From Geodermatophilus sp. DF01-2 (GTDB taxonomy: Bacteria; Actinomycetota; Actinomycetes; Mycobacteriales; Geodermatophilaceae): a stretch of DNA of 51,055 nucleotides. Made by a program: the position numbers and the translations under genes. Below, piece by piece: positions 8,888 to 16,804 of the stretch. The first letter of the stretch is position 1, and each line of letters starts with the position of its first letter. The stretch covers positions 1 to 51,055 of the forward strand of contig NZ_SPQN01000019.1 of assembly GCF_004571065.1 (NCBI RefSeq), in the 5' to 3' direction. The notes beneath the pieces are model-generated. The model was not told the DNA's origin. It saw only the letters and a program-made list of their open reading frames with translations, and did no database searches.

Positions 8888-9366
8888 CGGAGGCCGTCCT
8901 CGACGCCGCGGGCCGTCGCGCGGCCGACGCGCACGAAGAAGCCCGGGCTCTGCACCAGGGGCTCGACCCGCCCACCGGCGGCGAGGTGCAGGCTCCACGT
9001 GCCGTCGAGCGCGCTGTCGAGGACCTCGTGGAAAGCGCCCGCCCACTCGTCGTCGTCCTCGGTGGGGACGGGTTCGCCGGGGCGGGTGAGCGCCATGGCC
9101 AGGTGGACGTCGTCACCGAGGATCGAGCGCGCCACCTCGGAGTGGACGTCGAGCAGCCCGGCCGCCAGGTGCCAGTCGGCCCCGATCGGGATGTCCTCCA
9201 CGGGAGCCAGGACAGGCGACTGCCGACCGTCGGGGCCCAACCACGCCAGCCACAGGGTCCGGTCGGAGAAGGACAGCGGCGCGAGCAGCGCGACCCAGCG
9301 GCGGGTCAGCGCGAGGGACGAGCGGACAGGGACGTCGGCGAGGAATGGTGTCGTCACGCGACACAC
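8884..9366 (-). CDS. Conserved hypothetical protein
   Basis: 160 residues from GTG 9366, or 157 from the in-frame GTG at 9357. No signal peptide or membrane segment. Sequence is Trp/Leu rich (RRWVALLAPLSFSDRTLWLAWLGPDG) with an acidic stretch (PTEDDDEWAGAF) and looks like a small soluble alpha/beta protein; I do not recognise the family. Its stop overlaps the start of the membrane-anchored protein, so both are probably made together, which suggests this cytoplasmic protein works with that anchored partner. Confidence 0.6.
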   Translation of the reverse strand: MCRVTTPFLADVPVRSSLALTRRWVALLAPLSFSDRTLWLAWLGPDGRQSPVLAPVEDIPIGADWHLAAGLLDVHSEVARSILGDDVHLAMALTRPGEPVPTEDDDEWAGAFHEVLDSALDGTWSLHLAAGGRVEPLVQSPGFFVRVGRATARGVEDGLR

Positions 9367-9453
9367 CGTGGCAGCGCGGAGAGGCCGAGCCGGGGTTTTC
9401 CACAGGACCCAGGCGGGCGTGCTGATCGCGACGCCGACGCCGCGCCGGGCGGG

Positions 9454-10695
9454 TCAGCCTGCCGTCGACTCCTCGCGGGTGCGGGCGGACTCGATGAACG
9501 CCCGGATGACGGGGTAGATCTCGGCCTCCCAGCGGGATCCGCTGAAGACGCCGTAGTGGCCCACCCCGTTCTGCAGGTGGCGGCGCGTGCGCTCCTCGGG
9601 GATGCCGGTGCACAGCCGGTGGGCCGCCTCGGTCTGGCCGGGGGAGCAGATGTCGTCGTTCGCGCCCTCCACGGTGAGCAGCGCGGTGCTGCGGATGGCG
9701 CCGGGGTCGACGGGCCGGCCCCGCCAGGTGAAGCGGCCGGTGGCGAGGTCGTGCCGCTGGAAGATGCGGCCGACCGTCTCCAGGTAGAACTCCGCGGGCA
9801 CGTCCATCACCGCGCCGTACTCGTCGTAGAAGGCTTGGATGGTTTCGGCCGCGGCGGTGTTGCCGGCCGCGAGGTCGCGGTACATCCGCAGGTGCGCGCT
9901 CACGTGCCGCTTGGGGTTCATCGACATGAAGGCCGTCAGCTGCACGACGCCGGGGTAGACCCGCCGTCCCGCGCCCGGGTACCAGCGCGGCACGGTGTCG
10001 ACGACCCGGCGCTCGAACCAGGAGAGCGGCTTGGTGGCGGCCGAGGTGTTGACCCGGTTGGGGTTGATGCGGGTGTCGATCGGGCCGGCCATGAGGGTGA
10101 CGCTGCTGGGCTGCGCGAGGTCGCCCGCCGCCGCGAGCAGCGCGACGGCGGCCAGCACGGGGACGGCGGGCTGGCACACGGCCACGACGTGGGTGTCGGG
10201 GCCGAGGTGGCGCAGCGCCTGCATGACGTGCTCGATGTACTCGTCCAGCCCGAAGGCGCCGTGCTCCGCAGGGATGTCCCGCGCGTTGTGCCAGTCGATG
10301 ACGTGGACGTCGTGGTCGGACAGCAGCGTGCGGATCGTCGGCCGGATGAGCGTCGTGAAGTGGCCGGACATGGGGCCGACGACGAGCACGCGGGGCTGGC
10401 CGGTCACCGACGGCTTGGCGAAGTGCAGCAGGGTGCCGAACGGCGTCGTCAGCGTCGGGCGCTCGACGACGTCGGCGTCGCGGCCGCCGACCGGCACGGT
10501 CTTGATGCCGAACGCCGGGCGGTCGTGGGTGGGCCGGGCCTTGGCGAGGATGTCGCAGGCCGCCCGCACGTGCCGGACGGCCGGCGTGCGGGCCAGCGGG
10601 GCGGGCAGCGCGTGCAGCGCCCGGGCGGTCAGCCCGGACGCCGCGACGACGGGCGCCCCAACTCGACGGTTCATCTCGTAGGCGGTGTAGAGCAT
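9454..10695 (-). CDS. phaZ: Intracellular polyhydroxyalkanoate (PHB) depolymerase
   Basis: 413 residues from ATG 10695 (MLYTAYEMNRR), the conserved start of PHB_depo_PHB proteins. It degrades stored short-chain polyhydroxyalkanoate in the cytoplasm. The lipase-box-like nucleophile is a cysteine (VCQPAVP, near 165), as in Ralstonia-type intracellular PhaZ, with a candidate acid in GANDDICSPGQT and histidine in NGVGHYGVFSG near the C-terminus. VIDWHNARDIP is another family signature. It stands alone; no PHA synthase or phasin gene is in the window. The open frame runs 17 codons further upstream but lacks the family start there. Confidence 0.9.
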   Translation of the reverse strand: MLYTAYEMNRRVGAPVVAASGLTARALHALPAPLARTPAVRHVRAACDILAKARPTHDRPAFGIKTVPVGGRDADVVERPTLTTPFGTLLHFAKPSVTGQPRVLVVGPMSGHFTTLIRPTIRTLLSDHDVHVIDWHNARDIPAEHGAFGLDEYIEHVMQALRHLGPDTHVVAVCQPAVPVLAAVALLAAAGDLAQPSSVTLMAGPIDTRINPNRVNTSAATKPLSWFERRVVDTVPRWYPGAGRRVYPGVVQLTAFMSMNPKRHVSAHLRMYRDLAAGNTAAAETIQAFYDEYGAVMDVPAEFYLETVGRIFQRHDLATGRFTWRGRPVDPGAIRSTALLTVEGANDDICSPGQTEAAHRLCTGIPEERTRRHLQNGVGHYGVFSGSRWEAEIYPVIRAFIESARTREESTAG

Positions 10696-10758
10696 CGGCC
10701 TGCCTGCCTGTCGCGGAAGTCGGAACGGTGCGGTGACGCGGGTCACCTGCCGGGAACG

Positions 10759-11040
10759 TTAACCGCAGTGAACGATGGCGGCGCGGAAGGACCTCGGCTC
10801 GGCGACGCGGCGGGCCATCTGTCGGCGCCACTGGCGCCCGGTGAGCAGCAGTGGCCGCACCAGCATCTGCTGCTCCAGGCCGCCCCTCGTCAGGGCAGGC
10901 CGGCGTGTGGGACGCCGACCTACGTGGCCACGAGCACCGCCTCGCGGGACCGGCGCCCGCGTGTGCTCGTAGAAGTCCGGGACGCAGCACAGGAGCAGCG
11001 AGCCGGCCGAGGCAACTCGCAACAGCCGGTGGTCCTTCAT
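10759..11040 (-). CDS. Possible small basic protein (uncertain)
   Basis: A 93-residue frame from ATG 11040 beginning MKDHRLLRVASAGSLLLCCV and ending at a TAA. Codon third positions are fairly GC-rich, which favours coding, but the C-terminal half is Arg/Gln-rich without recognised motif. The short hydrophobic stretch at 8-20 with CC could be a weak lipobox. It fills most of an otherwise unexplained gap of about 430 bp between phaZ and the dehydrogenase. It may be real or chance. Confidence 0.3.
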   Translation of the reverse strand: MKDHRLLRVASAGSLLLCCVPDFYEHTRAPVPRGGARGHVGRRPTRRPALTRGGLEQQMLVRPLLLTGRQWRRQMARRVAEPRSFRAAIVHCG

Positions 11041-11126
11041 CCAGACGACGACCAGCGAGCGGCCGGGCAGCTCGGTACGTCCGGCCGCGCTGGGGTCGCG
11101 CGGCCGCGGTGGGGTAGACCGGGGTC

Positions 11127-12095
11127 GTGACCAGCGACGCCGTTCTCCGCATCGCCATCCTCGACGACTACCAGGCCGTCGCCGCCGAACTCGCCGACTG
11201 GACACAGGTTCCGCAGCCCACGGACGTCGTCGAGTTCTCCGACCACGTCACCGACGAGAACGCCCTCGCCGCCCGCCTGGCGCCGTTCGACGTCGTCGTC
11301 GCCATGCGCGAGCGCACTCCGCTGCGCCGGAGCCTTCTCGAGCGGCTGCCCCAGCTGAAACTGATCGTCACCACCGGCATGCGGAACAAATCCATCGACG
11401 TCGCTGCCGCAGCCGAGCGTGACATCCCCGTCTGCGGGACCGGTGCCGACTACCGCAACACCGTCGAGCTCACCTGGGCGCTCATCCTCGCCACCGTTCG
11501 GCACCTGCCGCAGGAGGACGCCGCCGTCCGCGCCGGTGGCTGGCAGCACACCCTCGGGACGACGTTGCACGGCGCCATCCTCGGCGTCCTCGGCCTCGGC
11601 CGCATCGGGTCGGACGTCGCCCGCATCGGCCAGGCGTTCGGCATGGAGGTCATCGCCTGGAGCGAGAACCTCACCGACGAGCACGCCCGGGAGCACGGCG
11701 CACGGCGGGTCGGCAAGGACGAGCTGCTCGCCGCCAGCGACGTCCTCACCATCCACACGCTGCTGTCCAAGCGCACCCGCGGCCTGGTCACGGCAACCGA
11801 CCTGGCGCGCATGAAGCCCACCGCCGTCCTGGTCAACACCAGCCGAGGGCCGATCGTGCAGGAGCAGGCGCTGATCGACGCCCTGCGCACCGGCACCATT
11901 GCCGGCGCCGGCCTCGACGTCTTCGACACCGAGCCGCTGCCGCGCGACCATCCGCTGCGCGAGCTGCGCCGCGCCGTGCTCACCCCGCACCTGGGCTACG
12001 TCACCCGGGATACCTACGCGCGCTTCTACCGCGAGGCGAGGGAGGACGTCGCTGCCTGGCTCGCCGGGTCACCGGTCCGCGTGATCGAGCCCTGA
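11127..12095 (+). CDS. D-2-hydroxyacid dehydrogenase (NAD-dependent)
   Basis: 322 residues. N- and C-terminal 2-hydroxyacid dehydrogenase segments bracket a Rossmann NAD domain with GVLGLGRIGSDVARIG near 158. Catalytic residues are visible: Arg in NTSRGPI (about 237), Glu in DTEPL (about 264) and His in TPHLGYVT (about 287). It oxidises or reduces a 2-hydroxy/2-keto acid; the substrate is not predictable (phosphoglycerate dehydrogenase-like subgroup). A paralogue with the same layout is at 44632-45600. It is followed 46 bp later by a truncated channel gene. Confidence 0.9.
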   Translation: MTSDAVLRIAILDDYQAVAAELADWTQVPQPTDVVEFSDHVTDENALAARLAPFDVVVAMRERTPLRRSLLERLPQLKLIVTTGMRNKSIDVAAAAERDIPVCGTGADYRNTVELTWALILATVRHLPQEDAAVRAGGWQHTLGTTLHGAILGVLGLGRIGSDVARIGQAFGMEVIAWSENLTDEHAREHGARRVGKDELLAASDVLTIHTLLSKRTRGLVTATDLARMKPTAVLVNTSRGPIVQEQALIDALRTGTIAGAGLDVFDTEPLPRDHPLRELRRAVLTPHLGYVTRDTYARFYREAREDVAAWLAGSPVRVIEP

Positions 12096-12141
12096 TCGCA
12101 TCGCCGGGGACTCCGTCCGACCGACCCCAGCCCGAGGGACG

Positions 12142-12345
12142 ATGAGTGCACGCGAGGAGCGATGGCAGGAGCGCCTGGCCGTGCCGGTGCTCGTCGCCGC
12201 GCACGCCGCGATCCCGGCCATGTTCCTCACCTTCGCCGAGGGCGTGCTCGGCACCGTCGGTCGCGTCATCGACGTGCTCGGCGGCGCGGTCCTCGTCGCC
12301 GAGACGGTCATCCTGCTCGTCGTCGCGGAAAGCAAGCGGACCTGG
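12142..12345 (+). pseudogene. Truncated ion-channel-like gene (N-terminal part only)
   Basis: ATG at 12142 opens a frame (MSAREERWQERLAVPVLVAA) with two hydrophobic segments at about 12-35 and 40-62 followed by ESKRTWISRNR. This resembles the first helices and linker of two-domain voltage-gated-type ion channels of actinobacteria. After residue about 68 the frame turns into Arg/Pro-rich non-hydrophobic sequence with no further membrane segments, and it runs into the opposite-strand hepT gene. No pore loop (TVGYG-like) is present, so the gene looks cut off at roughly one quarter of its length. Confidence 0.5.
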
Positions 12346-12486
12346 ATCAGCCGCAACCGACGCCGCGGCAGCGCCCTGCTGCTCGGGCGACGGCGGCAGC
12401 CACTGCCGAGGGCGGGGCTCGATCGTCACGACCGGCATGGTGGGGCACCGGCGCGCGACGGCACGCGCATTCCGCCGGCCCGCGCA

Positions 12487-12924
12487 TCACCTGCGGCCCT
12501 GCACCCAACCCGCCACCTGCCGGACGAAGTCCGCCAGGTCTAGCCGCGCCACGGGCACGGCCGAGGCGACGATCGAGAGGTCCGCGCGGGCGTACTCGTG
12601 CACCAGGATGTTGCGCAGGCCCACCGCGGCCGCCAGCGAGCGGGCCAGCTCGGTGCCGATCAGGCCGTGCTCGCCCGCGGCGCGGACGGCGTCGCGGTAC
12701 GTCGTCGGAACCGTCGCCGTCTCGGCAGCCAGCACGTGGCTGCACACCGCCACGACCAGGTCGACGGCCTGGGTCAGGGCGCGTTCCACCGCCAGGCGGA
12801 GCAGCACGTCCTGTCCGAGCCGGCCACCGTCGACCTCCCCTACCAGGCGCAGCGCGCCCAGCAGATCGTCGAGCGACCGGAGCTTCGCCTGGACCGAGGC
12901 GACGTCGACCGGGCGCGGGGTCAC
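12487..12924 (-). CDS. hepT: HEPN toxin of MntA/HepT toxin-antitoxin system
   Basis: 145 residues from GTG 12924, which overlaps the antitoxin stop by 4 bp (GTGA). All-helical protein with the HEPN RNase signature R-x4-H-x-Y: R104, H109 and Y111 in GLRNILVHEY. HepT proteins cleave RNA, and MntA silences them by adding AMP to the Tyr of this motif. All three key residues are present, so the toxin should be active in principle. It sits directly behind its nucleotidyltransferase partner. The 3' end points into the truncated channel gene. Confidence 0.88.
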   Translation of the reverse strand: MTPRPVDVASVQAKLRSLDDLLGALRLVGEVDGGRLGQDVLLRLAVERALTQAVDLVVAVCSHVLAAETATVPTTYRDAVRAAGEHGLIGTELARSLAAAVGLRNILVHEYARADLSIVASAVPVARLDLADFVRQVAGWVQGRR

Positions 12925-13328
12925 GAACCCGCCAGCCGGTGCAGGTCGAGGTCGCGCAGCCACGCCGTCTCGTAGAATTCGAGCGCCGCAGCCATCTGGG
13001 TGCGCGCGAAGAGGCCCGCCGATGCCTCGTACAGCGGTTGCGCCCCGACGAGTCCCGCGAACCGCGCCGTCGGCGAGGCCCCGTCGAGGACCAGCACGTC
13101 GACGTCGTCACTGTCGGTCAGGTCGGCGAGGTCGCCCACCAGCGCCAGCAGTCCGTGCGTCCCTGCGGCGAGGGACACGGCGACGTCGAGGTCCCGGGCA
13201 CTCTCCGGGGTGCGGACGGCGCTGCCGAAGACGGTGATCAGGCTGACGCCGTGCCGTCGCGCCAGCTCGTCGAGGCGCCCGTCGTCGACGGCAGCACGCA
13301 GACGCGCGAGTGGGTCGGCCACGGACAC
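12921..13328 (-). CDS. mntA: MntA-type nucleotidyltransferase antitoxin
   Basis: 135 residues from GTG 13328. Minimal nucleotidyltransferase fold with GS-x9-DxD (GSAVRTPESARDLDVAV) and a third acidic position in the DDVDVLVLDG strand. Family role: AMPylation of the HepT Tyr. Longer in-frame starts exist up to 13445, but I choose 13328 because a TACGCT -10 hexamer (13335-13340) lies exactly 6 nt before it, so the mRNA would begin at the start codon; GTG 13322 is the alternative. The gap GS-x9-D is one residue shorter than the usual GS-x10-DxD. Confidence 0.88.
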   Translation of the reverse strand: MSVADPLARLRAAVDDGRLDELARRHGVSLITVFGSAVRTPESARDLDVAVSLAAGTHGLLALVGDLADLTDSDDVDVLVLDGASPTARFAGLVGAQPLYEASAGLFARTQMAAALEFYETAWLRDLDLHRLAGS

Positions 13329-13334
13329 GGCCCG

Positions 13335-13340
13335 AGCGTA
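13335..13340 (-). promoter_or_regulatory. -10 element of leaderless mntA promoter
   Basis: TACGCT (minus strand) fits the actinobacterial TAnnnT -10 consensus. Six bases separate it from GTG 13328, placing +1 on the first base of the codon. There is no Shine-Dalgarno sequence between them. Confidence 0.5.
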
Positions 13341-13464
13341 GGAGATGGGTGCGACACGCTCAGCGGGATCAGCGGGTGGCGTTCCGAGTTCCACGGTCGA
13401 GGGATGCGGACGGGTCATAGGGTGGGGCGCGACCGTGGACACCACCCTTCGTGGAGGTCGCTTC

Positions 13465-14607
13465 GTGACAGAGGACCTGGTCGAGCGGGCCGGTCAGCTG
13501 AAGCGGCAGCTGGTGGATTTCTCGAAGCAGACGCGCTACGACCGGGCCTTCCGCGAGTTCGTCGCCCAGCACGGCGACGGAGCGGAGGCGTGGGACGAGG
13601 ACCGCGCGATGCTGCTGTGGGACACCTTCCTGCTGGAGCACCGCTTCCGCAACGGCCGCAGCATCGTCGAGCAGTTCGTCGACGCGCGCCCCGACCTGTC
13701 GCCGGCGGAGCGGCAGATGCTGCTCGGCTGGCACGACGTGGTGACCGGGGTCTTCGAGGTGAAGGGCCGCGACGGGCCCGCGCTGGTCCTGGCCAACCTG
13801 GTCGACGACCTGACGTACCGGACGCGGTCCACGGCCGGGCGGTCGGTGTTCCGCCGGATGCCGAAGCGGTCGTTCCTGCTCACCCGCCTGGTGGCGGTCG
13901 GCGACGAGTGGGTCTTCAGCGGCCCGACGAGCGTTCTGCGGCCGGCCGAGCGGGACGTCGCCGTCCAGGTGGCGCTGCAGATCTCGGTGCGCTCGCCCGA
14001 GCTGGCGTTCCGCAACGCGGAGAAGCTGGCCCTGGCGTGGGAACTCCAGCGGGTGGACCGGCAGCGCTTCGTCCGGTTCTTCGGATCCGACCTCGTGGTC
14101 GTGCCGGGGGACCGGGCGCAGCAGCGGCTCGACGAGTTCTCCGCGTTCCGGCAGGAGGAGATCCTGCGGGAGGACCCGGAGAAGGCGCGCCACATCGGCC
14201 GGAGTCCCGCCCGGGTGGTCGAGCTGCCGCCGGACCTGGTCGACGCCGAGACCGTGGCACTCATCCACGACGAGGACGACGGGCTGGGCTTCTACGAGGA
14301 GTTCGGCCTGGTCGAGCAGGCCTTCGCCGATCCGGACCTGCTACGCCGCCGCGCGTACCGGGAGCAGGTGCTGGCCTACCTGCACGACGACAGCGTCGAG
14401 CCGATGGTGCTGCGCCGGCTGGCCGACCGGGACCCGGACAAGGCGGGCGTGCTCTTCCGTCGGCTGCTGAAGCGGCCGCGGTTCGACTGGGCCCGGGACG
14501 GGGAGGAACTGCTGCGCTCGGTCAAGGCGGAGTACTTCGCGCGGCCGCGGCTGCCCACCATCACCCCGGTCGGTGAGCGGCTGGCCGCCTACGCCCGTCA
14601 GCGGTGA
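13465..14607 (+). CDS. Conserved protein of unknown function (tail repeated downstream)
   Basis: 380 residues from GTG 13465, with GGAGG 9 nt upstream; the longer frame upstream lacks a ribosome site. Soluble, charged, mostly helical, with DRAMLLWDTFLLEHRF, LLGWHDVVTGVFEVKGRDG and a C-terminal part RPRFDWARDGEELLRSVKAE ending ITPVGERLAAYARQR. I do not recognise an enzyme family. The last about 135 bp plus 48 bp beyond the stop recur in direct orientation at 16248-16436, at roughly 88% identity by eye, on the far side of the doc/jet remnants. It diverges from mntA. Confidence 0.75.
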   Translation: MTEDLVERAGQLKRQLVDFSKQTRYDRAFREFVAQHGDGAEAWDEDRAMLLWDTFLLEHRFRNGRSIVEQFVDARPDLSPAERQMLLGWHDVVTGVFEVKGRDGPALVLANLVDDLTYRTRSTAGRSVFRRMPKRSFLLTRLVAVGDEWVFSGPTSVLRPAERDVAVQVALQISVRSPELAFRNAEKLALAWELQRVDRQRFVRFFGSDLVVVPGDRAQQRLDEFSAFRQEEILREDPEKARHIGRSPARVVELPPDLVDAETVALIHDEDDGLGFYEEFGLVEQAFADPDLLRRRAYREQVLAYLHDDSVEPMVLRRLADRDPDKAGVLFRRLLKRPRFDWARDGEELLRSVKAEYFARPRLPTITPVGERLAAYARQR

Positions 14608-14655
14608 GAGCGGTCAGGTCGGCCATGTCCGGTCCGGGCGTGGCCGGGCCGGGAA
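14472..14655 (+). repeat. Direct repeat copy 1: 3' end of the 13.5-kb gene
   Basis: Holds the last part of the 13465-14607 gene, its stop and the following 48 bp. It matches 16248-16436 in the same orientation with about 20 differences and a small indel. Both copies end at TGGCCGGGCCGGGAA. The 1.6 kb between the copies holds only gene fragments (doc, jetC, jetD). Confidence 0.7.
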
Positions 14656-14865
14656 AGGGGCCGGTCGTCGCCCGGGAGCGCGCGTGGCTCAGCTTTGCGG
14701 TCCGCCAGGACGGGCCGCTGGTCGGCTCGGACCCATGCGTGGACGGACCGAACATCTGCGGCGGTACGCCGGAGGCTGAGGAACGGGCGCTCCCAGGCTC
14801 GTGATCGACGTCCTGAGTGGGGCGTCCAGGAACGGCCCGGCGGAGCAATCCGATCACGCGGGTGG

Positions 14866-15184
14866 TACCAAGCACCGGACCGGTCCGCGACGTGGGTCTG
14901 CTCGACTCCGCCGCCGCCCGCCCCCGAGCCCTGGCATTCGGCCACGGCGCCTACCCGATCCTGGCGCTCAAGGCCGCCGCCCTGCTGCACTCGCTGCTCG
15001 CAACCACGCCCTCGTCGACGGCAACAAGAGGCTGAGCTGGCTGGCGACCGTGGTCTTCCTTGACCTGAACACCCACGTCCCGGACCTCGACGACGACAGC
15101 GCCTTCCGACTCGTGATGGATGTCGCCGCCGGCCGCGCCGACGTACAGGAGATCGCCGACCGGCTCTGCATCACGCCGCGCTGA
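14866..15184 (+). pseudogene. doc: Doc-type Fic toxin remnant, 1-nt deletion
   Basis: The Fic/Doc core is split between two frames. Up to about 14996 the frame reads GPVRDVGLLDSAAARP ... LKAAALLHSL; from about 14997 the next frame reads RNHALVDGNKRLSWLATVVFL ... EIADRLCITPR. Restoring one G between 14996 and 14997 gives SLARNHALVDGNKR, the H-x3-D-G-N-K-R active-site motif of Doc kinases, which phosphorylate EF-Tu. The usual N-terminal 20 or so residues and a Phd partner are missing. It is therefore a truncated, frameshifted toxin; a sequencing error could explain the frameshift but not the truncation. Confidence 0.7.
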
Positions 15185-15274
15185 TCCCGGCTGCCGCCCC
15201 GGGCGCCTGACGCCGTTCGGCATCGCCTGTGCCAGCCCGTGCCGCCGCCCGGATGCTCCGGTTCGGTGGTCGGG

Positions 15275-15614
15275 TGAGGCGCCGGACGTACACGGTGCGC
15301 CGCGACCCGCTTCTCCGCCGGCCGGTTCCGCAGCGGCCCGCCGAGCGCGGTCACCACGTCCGCCAATGACGACGCCACGGGGGAGCGCCGCAGCGCCGCG
15401 TCCAGGCGGCCAAGGGGAGCAGTCTCCGCCCGGCCCGCAGCCGGCGTCCGAGCGTTCCGCCGAGCAGGTCGGCCGCGACGTGGTCGAGCGAGACGGTAAC
15501 GTTGCCGCTGGCTTCCAGGCCGGTGACCTCCAGGCGCCGGCGGACGACGGCCCACACCGGTGTCAGCGCCGGGTCGCGCAGCTCCGCCCACAGCGGGACG
15601 GCGGGGTCGCTCAT
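15275..15614 (-). pseudogene. jetD: Wadjet JetD (TIGR02679-like) N-terminal fragment
   Basis: Starts at ATG 15614, which overlaps the JetC stop (ATGA). The reading MSDPAVPLWAELRDPALT, then VWAVVRRRLEVTGL and LLGGTLGRRLRAGRRL fits the N-terminus of TIGR02679 proteins. At about 15415 the coding frame shifts: the continuation LGRLDAALRRSPVASSLADVV and GGPLRNRPAEKR lies in another frame. Nothing of the C-terminal Toprim/DUF2399-like nuclease part is present, so only about a quarter of the gene remains. JetD is the nuclease subunit of Wadjet systems; this copy cannot work. Confidence 0.6.
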
Positions 15615-16258
15615 CCGTACACGTGCCGGCTGGTGCCGTCCCAGGGCACCCGCGTGGTGATCGCGGACGTCCCCTCGGCCCGGCGGACCTCGTAGACGTC
15701 CAGCGACGGCACACCCGGTCCGAATCCCCACAGCGCGTGCCCGGTCATCACGAAGTCCAGGTCGAGCCGGACCAGCTGGGCCATGAGCTCGCCGATCGTG
15801 CGCTCGTCGACCTTGGCGAACGCGTCGTCGAGCAGGATCAGCCGCAGCGCCTCGGCGTCGGGCAGCCCGGCGAAGAACGCGTCGGCCGCGGCGAACAGCG
15901 CCAGGTAGCTGACCACCCGCGTCTCGCCCTGGGAGAGCCGGGCCCGGCGGCTGATGCGCCGTCCCTCCCCGGCGGTGGGCCCGAGGATGTAGACCTCGAC
16001 GGTGTGCCAGGACCGGTGGTCCAGTGCCGCGCGCAGTGCGGTGGCGTAGCCCTGGGCCGGGTCGCTGCGCAGCTGCTCCTCCACCCGGGCGCGCAGCAGC
16101 TCGCTGAGCTCGGTGTTGGCATCGGCCGAGCGGGCCGAGGCCCGGGTCCGCACCAGTTCCTCGATCCGGGCGGCCGAACCGGCGGTGTCCTCGGCCAGCG
16201 GCCAGCGGATCTCCACCCCGATCCCGTGGCTGGTGCGGATTCCGGCTGCGGCCGCGGT
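15611..16258 (-). pseudogene. jetC: Wadjet JetC (TIGR02680-like SMC ATPase) C-terminal fragment
   Basis: About 215 residues of the C-terminal head domain of an SbcC/SMC-like ATPase. Visible: signature LSQGETRVVSYLALF, Walker B plus D-loop in LRLILLDDAFAKVDERT, and the switch region LDFVMTGHALWG, ending VPWDGTSRHVYG. TIGR02680 proteins are normally about 1,350 residues; here the upstream 85% is missing and the open frame passes straight into repeat copy 2. In Wadjet (JetABCD), JetC is the motor that recognises and helps cleave plasmid DNA. No JetA or JetB homologue is in the window. Confidence 0.75.
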
Positions 16259-16436
16259 TCGACTGGACCCGCGACGGGGAGGAGCTGCTGCGCTCGGTCA
16301 AGGCGGACCACTTCGCGCGGCCGTCCCGTCCCCACCTCACATCACCCCGGTCGGTCAACGGCTGGCCGCCTACGTCGGCCGGCGGTGAGAGCGGTCAGGT
16401 CGGCCAGGTCCAGTCCGGGCGTGGCCGGGCCGGGAA
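16248..16436 (+). repeat. Direct repeat copy 2: displaced 3' end of the 13.5-kb gene
   Basis: Degraded duplicate of 14472-14655. The plus strand reads RFDWTRDGEELLRSVKAD, then shifts frame to ITPVGQRLAAYVGRR and stop, so it is not expressible. Its left end coincides with the point where jetC is cut; its right end enters the opposite-strand pseudogene. Confidence 0.7.
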
Positions 16437-16800
16437 CGGCGGCAGGCGGAGGTGGTAACGGTAGGCCGCGTGGATCCAGGCCGTTCCGGTGTCCGGCGGG
16501 AACGCGAGGTCGGCGAGGCTCACCTCCCCGATCCCCTGCGGGCCCTGGCAGGTCGCGATCAGGCCTCGGGCCGGATCGGTGTAGTCGAGGGGTACCGGCT
16601 TCGCTCTCGTCGGCGAGCGCCCACGAGGTTCCCAGCGCCGCGTCGACGTCGGGCACGCAGGCACCGCCTGGAGCGCCCACCCGGTCGACCGCTGGGACAC
16701 CACGACGGCGGGGTCGTCGGCCAGGCCGAGCACTCCTCGGTCGAACAACTGGTGGTGCGGGGAGCCCAGTCCCTCGTCGGAGTGGTCCGGACCGGGCGAT
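16395..16800 (-). pseudogene. Unknown gene with two compensating frameshifts
   Basis: Protein-like sequence on the minus strand hops frames: VLGLADDPAVVVSQRSTGWA in one frame, VPDVDAALGTSWALADESEA in the next, then PLDYTDPARGLIATCQGPQG and DTGTAWIHAAYRYHLRLPPF back in the first. Each piece has good codon bias only in its own frame. I do not recognise the family. The tail ends inside repeat copy 2, converging on it, which suggests the ancestral order was the 13.5-kb gene followed tail-to-tail by this gene. Confidence 0.45.
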
Positions 16801-16804
16801 GACG

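Noticed and set aside
12142-12543. Full 133-residue plus-strand protein at the channel fragment
   Set aside because: After residue about 68 the sequence loses all hydrophobic segments and overlaps hepT; only the N-terminal part looks like a gene.
14472-16436. Direct repeats as att sites of a live integrative element
   Set aside because: No integrase, no tRNA gene, and copies differ at about 12%; the enclosed DNA contains only fragments.
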